DNA of 57,158 nucleotides from Bigelowiella natans CCMP2755 (Eukaryota > Cercozoa > Chlorarachniophyceae). The position numbers and the translations under genes are program-made. The notes beneath the pieces were generated by a model. That model ran no database searches and had not been told where the DNA came from. It saw nothing but the letters and a program-made list of their open reading frames with translations. The stretch lies in the NCBI GenBank assembly GCA_000320545.1, contig ADNK01002827.1, forward strand, positions 27,501 through 84,658. Direction: 5' to 3'. Positions 36,077-48,600 of the stretch are shown here, piece after piece (the first letter of the stretch is position 1; each line of letters opens with the position of its first letter).

Positions 36077-36337
36077 AGCTCACTATTTTTCGTTGTCGTT
36101 TTATCTTCAGATTGGCGCTGGACTATAAAGAACATGTAGTTTTTTTAAGTTATCTGTAAAGACTACGCATTTTAAGATGTTTGCATCATGTATCTAAAAA
36201 ATTCTTTTTTTTCTTCCATTTCTACCAGGTTCGTTTCAATGCAAAGTATAGATGTGGATGAGATACCTGAAGACCGTCGCGAAAATGTAATGACATCTTA
36301 TTCACAGGCTATCAGATCCTTGGCGTTAAGAGGATAA

Positions 36338-37553
36338 ATACTACAAGAAAATGAAATAATACTTATGTAGACAAAATATACTCGTAGTTAGAATAGTATG
36401 AAATTGCTCATCCCTAGCCGGGCTCCAGAGCTGTGTATGTGCAACACATGAAGCAGGATATCTACAGTGCTTCGATGCAATGACGCCACCCACAGTGTGA
36501 CGACACTGCGCATCATGATAAACGATAGCTCACATGTGCATAGTTGCAGCATACAATGCATGAATCTGCACACGCGTGAATGCAAAGGCACTACTCCACG
36601 ATGCGCTCGATCTTCATGCCGCCGGAATGACCACACTGAGCACATCGCTAGATCGTACCGAGCATTTCTAGATTCGTTGCGGTGATGCGACATGCATCAC
36701 AGGGAATGAGGAGCAGCATTTCATTTTTGATGTCAGCACTCTTCTGCTAAGAACAAGCTGCAAAGATAAAGGTAGAACCCCAGAAGTGAGTGTGCCATGC
36801 ATGCCAGCATGACGATGAAAGTGTTGGGCGGTCTAGCGGCCGATGCATCCAGTGTGTGCTTTTCCGGCTGCCATCTAGATGTCTCTTCAACTTTCCTCAA
36901 CTCTGCTCCATTACAGCATTGTCTCGCGTTCACTCTGGAGCACGCGTCGTCCTCGTCAGCGACACCTGCCAGTACCAGAGTGAAAGCAATCGCCACAATT
37001 GTGCTTCGTGTTGACCAGTTGACAAGCTGTGGGAAAGGCTGAAGTCAGCTAGTCAAGCTCGTTGTGTGGCACCACAGTGAGGACATCTTGTCTGCAGCTG
37101 TTTGCCACAGTCCACGAATGTCGGTGCAAAACACACCAGATGCGCAACATCGTTGCAACTTGCGTCGGCCATGTTCACAGCTAGACTGGTTGACTTGAAA
37201 ACCCTCTTGTTCCGTGCATCTCCATCTTCTCATTTTTCTTGGTGTTGCGTTTGTTCCACTTCTTTTCCATGATGGCACCGATCGAGATTCAGGCATTCCA
37301 TTTGCCGGAATCCCTTGCTTTTTTGAACTTCGGGTTACCCCTTCTCCAAGAGCCACCGCAGGAAGCAGCATCCTGCAACCATCTTTGGGATCAAGGTTGC
37401 GACAACTGAAATCGTTCGTCTTCGAGGGTGCGACAATTAAGAATCCAAGTCGCAGTTCACTATTGGCGGTGACCCTTATCGTTACCGACCTCCTCCTCAA
37501 CACTCGATGTTCGAACGAATCTCGTAACTGGTAAAGCAGATAGATCCACAACG
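36338..37553. other. Intergenic spacer
   Basis: Words such as CATGCATG, GCATG and CTAGATG recur at 36400-37150. Overlapping open frames on both strands (37045-37551 and 37214-37534) have no family similarity that I can see. No gene is supported. Confidence 0.5.
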
Positions 37554-38577
37554 ATGATGTCGATGATGATGATGATAATAACTAGGCTCATTCATTATCC
37601 ATGTCTTTACCTCCAGTCAATTAATCGATTTGCAACAGGTGGGGGGGGAAAGAACTGTTCTGGCTTCTCTGCTTCTATTCAATTGCTTCGTTCGAGTAGC
37701 TGGCTAAGGATGCAGTGCAAAGGTCTACGGAACTTCTTTCTCCTTGATGGGAAACTGGAGCATTCGTCATTTGTGGTAAGTTTCTAATTCTCGTAGGAGT
37801 ACCACAGCAGCGGCATCCCTGTTACTCACACTTCATAACACTCTTTTGCTGCATCATGAACATAGGGGACACTTTTGGCGATCCTAGTCATCTTGGTCGG
37901 AAACATGTATTTGAATTTGAAGGTACCTCCCCTCTTGCACCTATCACGACACTAACATTAATATAAATGTATAAAAATACATACATATATTATATATATA
38001 TATATATATATATACTATACATTCATATATGTGTGCATATTGAGCTTATCGTTCGATGCTGCTTGTATTTGAATGCTCAGAAACTTGAGTACGCAGCCGC
38101 AAATCCTGTTACGTCGGTGGAGATAGAACGCATACGAAATTATCCTGAGCTCAGGTTGTCTCACATTTGAATGTTAGTCACCACTCGCCAGTCAAAAACG
38201 TTAATCTTCGCCAATGACAGCGTATACATGTGCTTTCGACGCGTGGATCAATTCTTCAATTTATGCCCCCCTCCAGATCTACCATTTTTTGGTATGCTTC
38301 CAAAAGAAACTTTTTTTAAATTGTTTGAATTTGATTTGCCGAAACACCAAATCATCATTCTTTGGACAGCAAATTTATTGCTGATGCCAGCCAGGGTTAT
38401 CAGTACAAAGCACAATATTCTTTGTACCGGATATTGTTATCTTGTTGCTATTCCTCCTCTCGTAATTCGAATATTTATGTTTGCTATTTTTCGTCTTCAG
38501 GAAGAAACGGCACTTCTATAGGAGCTGCTCGTGGTCTTCTTCACGCTAAGTCAGCTGGTCAAGGCCATGTCGAATAA
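37554..38577 (+). CDS. Small putative mitochondrial membrane protein (about 150 residues)
   Basis: Exons 37554-37777, about 37866-37921, about 38093-38154, about 38364-38392 and about 38502-38577 (TAA) splice in phase. The N-terminus ('MMSMMMMIITRLIHYPCLYL', then 'QSINRFATGGGGKN') resembles a mitochondrial presequence cleaved after 'RFAT'. One hydrophobic helix follows ('GTLLAILVILVGNMYLNLK'). Then a soluble tail reads 'KLEYAAANPVTSVEIERIRN', 'YPELRSKFIADASQG', 'NGTSIGAARGLLHAKSAGQG'. The strongest donor is GTG|GTAAGT at 37778. No family is recognised. A single-pass inner-membrane protein is an inference from the presequence and the helix. (TA)n at 37985-38012 is intronic. Confidence 0.55.
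37985..38012. repeat. (TA)n microsatellite
   Basis: Intronic in the small putative mitochondrial gene. Confidence 0.95.
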
Positions 38578-38660
38578 GGCTGCTTGGGGGGGGGAGGATG
38601 ATGATCAAGAAAACTTTTAGATCAACTGCTATTGTTTTCCTTTCTTAGACTCTGCATAAT

Positions 38661-38662
<2 letters not shown>

Positions 38663-38697
<35 letters not shown>
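38663..38697. repeat. (TA)n microsatellite
   Basis: Between the stop at 38577 and the next start at 38760; it could lie in a promoter. Confidence 0.95.
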
Positions 38698-38699
<2 letters not shown>

Positions 38700-38759
38700 C
38701 TACATCAACAAATATTGATATTCTTTTGTTGTCCGTTCCAAATTGTGTGATTCTAATTC

Positions 38760-39691
38760 ATGGAAGGTCGCTTCATGAACTTTTACCATCCTGTGGACGA
38801 GATTTCTGTACGCAAATATATATTTCAATTATATCTTCGAAATATAAAACGTGTTTTCATCGTAATTTAGGAGGCTCAGATGCAATTGTTCTCTCCCCAT
38901 ATCAGAGCGCTGATATCAAAGTAGTCTTAGTAGAGCTTATCTTAGTGTTTGAAAGCAAGAAGGGGAGATATAAAGTGAGAAAGAGTAAGCATGTTCCATA
39001 TTCCCTCCTCTTCATTTATCAAGTTCCTTTTTCGTTCTTGATTTTTCCAGGTGTTACATGCTGAATCCTTTCAGCGAATATCCTCAAATGTCTCAGCACC
39101 AGGTCGTTGTAATTCGGGATGTATGCTTTCCCATGCTCGGCTATTGCCAATTTTGTGTGAGCATTTATCGATCTATGTTGCTCGCTTTGCTGCTGGTACT
39201 GATGTTTGCGAACAAAGGTGGATAAGGGGTTGGAGTTTCTTACATTCCACTTCGGATGGAAGGCCTCAAGCAGAATACGTAACAAATTAGTACTAAAAAT
39301 TTCGATTCTTTCTGTACGATAAGCTTTTTACTATATGGGCGCATTCGTCGGTTGTCTCTATTGTAGTGCTAAGTAGTTATTATTGCCTCCTATTCGCTCT
39401 CCGTCGTAGTAACTGACACTGTTTTGTTCTTGGGCAGTAGTAGATATTGCGTTGGTATGATACTTATTGACAATCGTACTCATCTACAGTCATGAGAGAT
39501 ATCTAACACAAACTGTTTAGAATATTAGTCTTCGTCCTATTTTGAAAACATCACACTTCCTCTTTTTCTCCTAAATCACGACTCGTTATCCTTATTGTTT
39601 TGCTGCTGTTGATTACCACCTTACTTAGCGCGGGGTTCCAAATGTGCTGTGACATATCTCCTATCCTATGCAGGGACAGACGTATGCACGC

Positions 39692-39739
<48 letters not shown>

Positions 39740-40033
39740 ATTGAAGAGGAGGAAAAGCATAACGACACGAAGAAAAGAATCTTGCGGTTATAAAAATATC
39801 GTTCTATATTTACGTGATGATTTCTCTAATACTTTCCACTTTCTCTCCCTCTCAATATGATAAAAAGGCTTTAAAAGCAGAAGCCGAATTTTTTGAGGAG
39901 GGACACCTTATGGGTCTTATTACCGATAATCATCATCAAGAACAATAACAACGAATAGCCGTACTGCCATAATCGTATTCGTTTTGACAATTTTTCCGGC
40001 TAGATTTATCCTATTCGAATCCAAATGGACAAT

Positions 40034-40080
<47 letters not shown>

Positions 40081-40336
40081 AGAGAGATAGAGAAGGGAAT
40101 GGGGAAGGGGGGGAGAATGAGCTAGGTTCCACTTCTCTTTCCATTTGGTAACAACACCATTGTGTATATACATGCATGCATATCCATGCACAGGGGACCC
40201 AATAAGCTTGTGGAATGCAGCGTATGAGGTAGAAAACTATATGCTCAGCTGATGTTTATTTTGTATTTTTCTTTTCTCTCTGAAATTAGTGTTTGATACC
40301 ATCACTTATTTACCTGCTGCTGCCACCACCACCACC

Positions 40337-40370
<34 letters not shown>

Positions 40371-41544
40371 TCATCATTCACAAACTTATCCCAATCAAAA
40401 AGGCTCGAGTCGAGCTAGAGAAGCTCACAAAATTAGATGGAAGTGTGGCTTATAAGGTAGGGAACGAGGAGAGGGAATAAATGGTTCATTTGTTGTTGTT
40501 ATTGTTCTCTATTGTGGCAGTAGCTGCAGTAAAAATGTTGTTATGAAGCGACGGGAACCTGTAATACTAAAGACAATTGTACGTCGTTGATATGTTCGCA
40601 CAGCCATTGATAAATCTTGCACCCGTAAATGATCTACAAACGCAAGACACAAACAACTCTGACGGCACTATCACACAGGTGGCTTTCACATAAAATGAAG
40701 CGATACGACGTGTTTTAAAGACAAGTGTTCTCTCCATTATGAAACCTTCACCTCTCCCTCCTTCTCATGCCCTTCCCCTCCTTCTCTTCCTCATAAACGC
40801 TAATGAACTTGCAAGCTTTCCGTAACAACCTATCACAACTTTTTCGTATCATCCCAGCAACCATTATCGAATTGTAATCATGTAGCATTTGTCTGTTGTC
40901 CATGCCAACTGCCTTTTGCATTGCTGATGGTTGTATAGGGATGGAAAGCTGACATATTAGGAGAGATTTCATTCGTAAATCCAGTCGGTTTTGAATGGAA
41001 TATCAAGGTAGTAGCAAGTTACGGAAGTTACGGAGAACAACCTATCCAATCACCACGCTAAGCAGCGCAAACAAGCAGATGAAGCACATGGGCATGGAAA
41101 TGACGATAAGAGAACATAAATAATACCAAAGTCGGTCTGAAGTGCTGCATATTTCAGCTGCTGCTGCTGCTGATGATGATGATATGAAAAATGATAAATA
41201 CTGAATAGGCATTCAAGGAGCAACAGGCGTTTACATATCTGGACTTGCTCACAAGTTTCTTCTCATTCATATCAGTATGGATTTTGATCGCTTGTCTGTT
41301 TTATACCATTCGTTCTTTCGGGTGGTGAGTGATAATAGAGTGTTTCTTCAAGTATAGCCAATATTTCTGTGAGATCCTCTTTTCAAAGGAGTGTTCCCCT
41401 ATCGTCGTTACAACAGCATCGACGACCTATTAATCACGAAGTTCGTTGTGTTGATGTACATGTATATACCTACTGTTGCTATAACAGGTCGTGATGCTTC
41501 TATTTGAGATGGGATTCACATTTGATCCGTACATATTCGCACAC

Positions 41545-41579
<35 letters not shown>

Positions 41580-41846
41580 TATTAGAGGAGAACATACCGT
41601 ATTTAGATTCACAGCGAGGGAATCGTTTGACATTGCAAATTTATTGAATTATTCGTGCCATTACAGACAAGAAGAACATGTTGTGTGTTGGTGGGTGCAA
41701 AATGTTACAGAAACAATGTAAACTCACGATTTGCCGATCATACATCCATAGAGGAACTATCCAAGCGACTATGCGTACCAAATATGCATACGTCGTGTGT
41801 GTGTTCTGTACACGCAAAAAACAATAACTGGAGGCATGTATGGACA

Positions 41847-41883
<37 letters not shown>

Positions 41884-42940
41884 CATGCGGTTTTGCTCTG
41901 GGATTTGTATGAAGGTATACTGGGAAGATCTATTTTCGCTTTGGAGAGCGATGTAAAGAACTCGAGAATAGCATGAAGAGGTTACCCCTGTTGATCAAAA
42001 CGAACACAAATAGAAACGACGAAGTTTCTTTCACACACAACCATCGCTATATGGTATTTGTACATCACTGCAGATGCAAACTACTTGCGGGTTATCTTCT
42101 ATTTTCTCTCGATTTATTGCTTCACTACCACGGCATGACTCTTGCAAGTGGTGGATATGCAGAATGTCATGTGATAAATCATCACCTCTTTTGGCAAACA
42201 AATAATAAGAGTCCAACACAATCTTGTAGAGTACACCCTATGCTAAAGAAAGAATGGATCGGAAGAAGAAAAAGGAAAAAAAATGCCGACCCAATATCTC
42301 TAGAGAAGGAGGTAATAATATCCTAGATAAGCGCAATTAGCTTGTTTCATTTGGATTTAAATTTACCAACAAATAAGCAAGGGCTCAATGTGGAAGAATG
42401 AAAAATAGTCCAGAATTAGTTTTTAGAAAAATTGAGACTGAAAGGGTTAGATCGTTCTCATATTTCTTCCACTATGAGGAGGATTCCTTGCCGTTTTGAA
42501 ATATTTTCCCAGCAGCTAGGTATATCAGCAGATGAAAGCTATTTATGGTTTTGCTGTCCTGCTTATATCTCCGGCACTGTCGACTTCAGTACTTGAAGAG
42601 CGTGCTCTGTTATTTATATGACAATGTTGTGCTACGATTTATCTCTTAACAGAACCCAACATCGTCCGCCACATCTGCCATAGGAGAGCAGTCAATCCGC
42701 CAAGGCTATTTGCTTGATAGCGATTGCAAGCAGCAGCAGCTACAGCAGCAGCATCCAGTAGATGATACAGAACAGCAGAATATCGGCAATGTGAGTAGTA
42801 CTAGTTAGTAGTAGTAGTAGTAGTAGTAGTAGTAGCAGCAGTAGCAGTGGTAGAATGGTGTAGTAGAGGAAGGAGCAAATTGATGATCAGAAGCTTCGGT
42901 TTAAGTGCCTTTCAATATTGTATACGCTCGAGGCTATAAT

Positions 42941-42982
<42 letters not shown>

Positions 42983-42988
42983 GTACAA

Positions 42989-43029
<41 letters not shown>

Positions 43030-43322
43030 CGCGCGCCTGAGTTTGTATTTGAGTGCTGACTATGTTGGAAAAGGAAACAAAATTGTGGCAGATGTCTATT
43101 CAGGAACTTCGCCCGATCATTAAAGTATCTAAATTGCTGCTTGCTCATTTCGTATTTATTTTCTCTTTATTCGCTGAATTTGTGCTTACAATACTAGTAG
43201 CGTGTAATCCCCACCCACCCCTCCATTTTGGAAAGCACATGATGATATGTGTAGTTCCTACTAGGCTCAGTAATATTTTTCTCTTTTTAATCCAGAGCGG
43301 TACTGGAGTTCTAAAGTTATAA
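38760..43322 (+). CDS. Unrecognised multi-exon protein with hydrophobic segments
   Basis: Clear exons: 38760-38807 ('MEGRFMNFYHPVDEIS'), 38871-38920 ('EAQMQLFSPHIRALIS'), 39051-39120 ('MLNPFSEYPQMSQHQVVVIR'), from 39868 ('ALKAEAEFFEEGHLM'), about 40406-40456 ('VELEKLTKLDGSVAYK'), about 40604-40678 ('PLINLAPVNDLQTQDTNNSD'), from about 41215 ('EQQAFTYLDLLTSFFSFIS', hydrophobic), from about 41488 ('VVMLLFEMGFTFDPYIFAHA', then polyAla and 'HTVFRFTARESFDIANLLN'), 41918-42312 ('GKIYFRFGERCKELENSMKR'), 42652-42790 (Gln-rich) and 43299-43322 ('SGTGVLKL', TAA). Phases agree at most junctions, but the 41.2-42.3 kb joins are unsettled. The hydrophobic exons suggest a membrane protein. I do not recognise the family. 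Confidence 0.45.
39697..39733. repeat. (TA)n microsatellite
   Basis: Intronic in the gene 38760-43322. Confidence 0.95.
40035..40076. repeat. (GA)n microsatellite
   Basis: Intronic in the gene 38760-43322; about 20 GA units. Confidence 0.95.
40324..40377. repeat. (CCA)n(TCA)n compound microsatellite
   Basis: Precedes the acceptor of the exon at about 40406. Confidence 0.93.
41547..41577. repeat. (GCA)n coding repeat, polyalanine
   Basis: Read as about 11 alanines in the exon starting near 41488. Confidence 0.8.
41851..41881. repeat. (GT)n microsatellite
   Basis: Intronic, shortly before the acceptor at about 41917. Confidence 0.95.
42943..43036. repeat. Compound (TA)n-(TG)n-(CG)n tract
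   Basis: (TA) at 42943-42979 and (TG)(CG) at 42992-43036 form nearly 90 bp of alternating purine-pyrimidine sequence in the last intron of the gene 38760-43322. Confidence 0.95.
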
Positions 43323-44283
43323 CGATTTCGCCCACGAGTTACTAGTACTACTACCGAATAGTTGGAGGTTGTTCCACATCCACCGTGATTGCTTCTTTGC
43401 CATCATTCAATGATGAATGTGCTAGCAATGGATTACAATTACGTTGCAGGGTGATGAGGGATTTCTGGGAGAAAACAATGAATGTATGCGTTCCGAGCTG
43501 CATGTGCAGCTTGATCATAGATACGGACCGAATTTTGTTAGAAAGCGTTTTCCCACAGCACTACACTTCAGCACTGTAGAGATATGTCAACGAGACTAGG
43601 TACATTATCAAGGTGTGCGATCTTGTCATTTGCGATCATTGGAAAATCCTGTTGTCATCATGACCGTTGCATGCCATTGCTTACCCTTCATTACTATGGA
43701 AACAGTGCGCAGGCTAGTATTAGTGTGCGGCGTCGTTGAAACTGAATCAATATTTCAAATGGCATGATCTGTGTGAGTCATGAAGAATGCTGTTGTGTGA
43801 TGCGCTGCTGAGGAGTGAGCAGTCAGCTGGTTGCAAATGCAATTTAACTACTTTCGCATGCAAGCAGCGTCTAAATGCTTCAATTTTGTTTTGCTGGCAC
43901 GAATTCACGTGTAGCAACGTGTAATGGCTGTTGAGATGCATTCATAGTGTCACAGGATTTTCGTCGGTTGCCTCTTCATCACATACTAATAACATTGGTC
44001 ATAGTTCAATCACCACGACATTGCATTTTTGCATCACAAAATCATGGGGGCATGTCGGCGTTATATTCTCCTGTGCAACTCGCGCCACATGGATGTAGAA
44101 AATCGTTGTTGTGGAAGAAATAATAGGCGATTATGATGAAAAGCTCATGTATGGATGTATATCAATCGGCCAAGGAATACAGATGGAGGGGTTCTAGCCC
44201 CATTTCTCATCGTTATCATCATCGTCATCATCGTCGTCATCACCATTGCTTCATCGTTCTCCAACTATATATTTCAATTTAAA
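43323..44283. other. Intergenic spacer
   Basis: No exon supported. GCATGC/TGCA words recur at 43600-44060. Confidence 0.55.
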
Positions 44284-45231
44284 CTATGCATATTTAGGTG
44301 GATCCTGCGTCAATTTAGGCGGGGTGTTCTTCGTATTAGACTCGGTAGCATCACATTTCTGCCTCCAGATGACTCCACCCTCCACATCATTAACAATCAT
44401 AGTCCCAGCCTTGTTGGCAAGGATATCCCTAGCATCTTTCAAGTCGCCTATGGCTGCCCATGCTGTCTTCTTTCTTCCCTTCTCGAGACTTTCTTGGACA
44501 AACCGAATCGCTGCTTCTATCTTAGGCCCCATTGACCCAGGAAAGTTCTTTCCAGCCTTTATGCCAAGAAGATACTCTGGGGTGACAACCTCCATCTCCT
44601 TCGCCTCTGGCTTGCCATAGTCCTGAAAGATTCCGCCCCCGTCTGTGAGAATGATGTAACCGTCTGCGTCTAAATCAACGGCTAGTTTAGCTCCACAAGC
44701 ATCTTTGTCGATGACACATTCCACACCCTGCAGCCCATCTAGTTCTTCACCTTTCACCCTCGCAACAGGCACTCCACCTCCACCACAGGCTATTGGCACT
44801 ACATCTGATTCACGACTATGTTCCAGAAGAGTTTTCACCGCATCCACCTGAAGAATGTCAACAGGGGGTGGACTGGGGACTACCCTACGGAAGTATTCGC
44901 CGTCAGCTTTGACAGACCAACCCAATGATTCTGCAAGAGCCTGGGCCTCCTTTGCACCGTACACAGGACCAACAAACTTCGTTGGGTTTTTGAAGGCTTC
45001 GTGTGCTGGATCTACGACTACTTGCGTGACAATGGGTACAGCCTTACAGCCAGCTGAAGACAGTGCTTGGGCTAATATGTAACCAATTTGACCAACGGAT
45101 TCTGCCCCGAGGACGTCGAAAGTGGCGGCGGAACGCTCCAACGCCAGCTCACCAACCTGTGGTCCATTTCCATGGGTCAAAACAATTTCGTGCCGAGATG
45201 CGAGATCAGCGATGGCTGGGGCCATATCACT

Positions 45232-45235
45232 TGCA
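45232..45235. repeat. Target-site duplication, left copy (TGCA)
   Basis: Matches TGCA at 50952-50955. Removing the element plus one copy restores the carbamate kinase frame, which fixes the 4-bp size. Confidence 0.9.
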
Positions 45236-45561
45236 TGTAGCGCGTACCACTACGCGGGCACAAGTCACGTGCGACAACAAAGGGGTTGTCGCGGATATAG
45301 AATATAGATAACGTAGATATTAATACAGCATAGGCACGTGGGTTCCGGCGGGACTCATGGCAGCACACCGGAAGTGTGCTGCCCCACGTGCGGCGGCATT
45401 CGCGAAAGCTTCGCGAATGATTACGCAGTGCACGATTTAATAAAAATATAATCTTTAATAAAAATAAACACAACTCTTCAAAAGGAAGCAAACGTGCCTT
45501 TCCCCCCCCCTGCCTACTTGTGCACGTAGCGCCTCGGCCTGTGAACACCTTACGCGCAACA
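45236..45561 (+). repeat. Left LTR (326 bp)
   Basis: Runs TGTAGCGCG...ACGCGCAACA, identical to 50626-50951. It contains a 9-bp-arm hairpin (ATTCGCGAA, then AGC, then TTCGCGAAT) at 45398-45418 and an AT-rich AATAAA-containing stretch at 45435-45470 that may hold promoter and poly(A) signals. Confidence 0.95.
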
Positions 45562-45566
45562 ACCTT

Positions 45567-45584
45567 TGGCTTCCACACACGGGA
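45567..45584 (+). promoter_or_regulatory. Possible primer-binding site
   Basis: TGGCTTCCACACACGGGA begins five bases after the LTR and starts with the TGG expected opposite a tRNA CCA end. The priming tRNA is not identified. Confidence 0.35.
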
Positions 45585-45600
45585 AACGATTTGACTAACA

Positions 45601-48600
45601 ATGTCACAGCAGCTAGAAGAACAGCAGGACTTTGGCTCGCAGGCCGTGCAAGGGCACGAGCAGAAACAGGAAAGGAAGGGCGATACGGACGCTAAGGAAG
45701 GAGGAGGAACACCTCCACAGGCACCGCCGGGACCAGCACCCGGGATTAAGAAAGCAGATGCAGCAGCAGAGGCACTGGAGAACTTCTACGAGGCGGACGA
45801 CGAGGACGTGGCCGCCGAAAGCAAGAAGGTCGTAATGGCATTACGAGCCTTGCGACCCAGGGCGAGCAACTACGCCAAACTGAAAGTATCGATAGAATAC
45901 AAGTATCAGACACATGATGTTTGGGCAGCTATCATGCAGGACATCATGGATTACGAAGCAGACTTACCTCCAGAGTGGGCAGCTTTGTTTAGGAACGACG
46001 GGGGTCTGGGCGCCTCGCGGGGGACGACCCAGAGCACCGTCAAGCAGCAGCAGCCGGTACAGCGGAACACCCAGTTCATGTCTGTTAAAACAGCACCGGT
46101 TATGATAACGAAATACAACGGGAAAAGAGGTGAGGCAAGGAGGTGGTGGAAGAACGCTAGGAGTATACTCTGCGACTTTACCCCTAACCCCACCGAAAAC
46201 GACAAGCTCAAATGGCTAGCTATAATAAAGCAAGCCATGGACCTTTACGAGACAGGCAGGACCCGGATCAGGCAGCTAGAGAAAATACACACTACAGTTA
46301 GTGGGCTACGAGACGTTGAGGCGATAATGAAGGCTTTTGTAAATGAACAGGATGCTAACTCCCTACCCCAGGCTATTAGAAAATACAGAGCAATGATGCA
46401 GCATGAGAGAGAACCTGTTAGAGACTTTGCCACGCGCTTCCAGGATATGATCGACGAACTACATGATTTTAATTACAACACAGGTGATGATCAGGCAAGG
46501 TTTGAAGAGTTCAAGTTAAAGATAAAGGAATCCACTTACGTTACGGAGAAAGGCTACACCACGATGGAGGCAGCAGTGCAGGCTATATCCCTACGCGAGC
46601 AGGAGCAGGACCGCAAGTTTACCAGCCCTAAGGTACCTGGCATAGGAAACATTAACGCTATTAAGCCGCAGCGAGACTGGTACAAGGACAGGGAAGGTAA
46701 CCGACGTTGCGGATACTGCTCACGTAAAGGGAAACACACCGCTAAAGACTGCAGAGACAGGAAAGAAGGACGACCCAGGATGACGATCAGGCAGCTCAAC
46801 GAACACTACGAGAAGTTAAAGAGAAAGAAAGGCAGAGGACAAGGATATAACAACAGCAAATGGCAAGGCAGCAACAACGGGAAGAACAATAAATATAAGA
46901 ACAAAAAGCAGAACAGTATCAATGCTATACAGCAGCAGATAAACGGAATATTAGATCACCTTAAGCAGGCGCCGACGAAGACAGCAGTACCAGCAACGCA
47001 GGACCAAGACAAGCCCATGACCCTAGACGACATAAAGAACTTAGGAGTATGCAACATTAATGACGAAGACGCTAACAGGACTATCAAAGTTGCTATGACC
47101 AAGGTTAAAGTTAAAGACAGCTACGGAGACTACAAGAAACTACCTGCCCTTTGGGATAGTGGCAGCATGCCGAAGTCCTTCATAAGCCTAAGCACAGTAA
47201 GAAGGTTAGGACTATTGGATCAAGTGACTAAGAAAGAACGTAAATATGCTCAAGCAGACGGAAGCTCTTCCATGAAGACCGTCGGTGAGCTAATGCTAAA
47301 GCTACAGATACCTGGCAGCGACGCGGAGACCCAAATCAAGACCCGAGTAGCCATGACTTTATCCATGGAACTACTCCTCGGACAGGATGCCCTAGAAAAA
47401 TTAGGGGGGATCATATCATTCTACAATCACAAGATATACTTTGCTAAGTTGCCAAAGAAGTCAGGCAGGACCATCAGCCAGAACATGATACGGCTTGACG
47501 AGTGGACCTCTGAGTCAAGCGTTAATGCGTTAGAGTTTATGGACCTAGCGGACAACAAGCTACCTACACCTACCGAGCTACGGAAGAAGAACCCCGGCAA
47601 GACCATCCGACAGATAACGGAGCTACTGGACAAGACCCCCCCAGCTGATGATTGGGATATCGACAAAGGCAAAAAGTACATTAATAAAATATTAAACGAG
47701 AAGTACTCTGACATCACCAAGCCGACGACGAAGCCCTCCAGCAAGCTTACCCCAGTAAAGATCGAGCTAAAGAAGGGATACGAAGAGTGCATCATCAATG
47801 ACCCAGAACATAGGCGACCGGAAGCGGACTGGGAAAAGATAGAGTGGCAGATCAATGAATGGGCAAAGGAAGGGAAGATAGAGCCAAGCAACTCACCATG
47901 GAACGTGAGACATGTGCTAGCTAAGAAACCTACTTACCCTTTCTTCCGCCTGGCGCACAACTTCATCCGCCACAACCGAGTAATAAAGAGGATCCAGACA
48001 CCTACACCAAGGATAGATGACGTTATTGAACACGTCATAGGATACAAATACTACTCTTCCCTAGATAAAAATGAATCATACATGCAGACACCCATCCACA
48101 AAACCTCCCGCCCCATTACCGCGTTCTCCAGCAGGCACAGGAAGTAGCACTTCGTCGTATTCCCTTACGGCCTAAGCATATCAGGGGATGCGTTCAGTAG
48201 TCAGAACTACAGGGCATACACACATGATGGGATGGCGTCTGTGTTGTGGGTGTTTGTGTTTGTGTATGTGGATGATGACATAATATGTACCAACACAGTC
48301 GTCGCTCAGATCTTCCTCCTGGAAAATATATTTATTAGGTTTGCACACTTCGGTTTTACTATTAGACTGCAGAAGTGTACATTCCTAGCTACAAGAATCA
48401 AGTGGTGTGGATATTACCTGGAGCAAGGCCGCATCACCCCAAACCCCGAGAAAGTAGCAGCACTACAGCAAGCCCCTAAACCTAAGAATGCAAAGGAGTT
48501 AAAGTCATTCTTGCAGACTGCAGCTTGGATACTACGTAGGTTCTCCCCTACCTACGCTAGGACTGCAGCTGCTTTTACTACTGCTTACCGGAAGGAGAAC

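Noticed and set aside
37045-37551. 168-residue minus-strand frame.
   Set aside because: It overlaps another open frame on the plus strand, lacks any recognisable motif and sits in a spacer of biased composition.
40748-40972. Minus-strand frame with 'MLHDYNSIMVAGMIRKSCDR' as a separate gene.
   Set aside because: It lies in an intron region of a plus-strand gene and has no partner exons on its strand; it cannot be excluded completely.
48145-48147. Recoded genetic code with UAG as glutamine.
   Set aside because: TAG is the natural stop of several genes here (9709-9711, 53164-53166, 17602-17604, 44284-44286), so only the transposon copy is affected.
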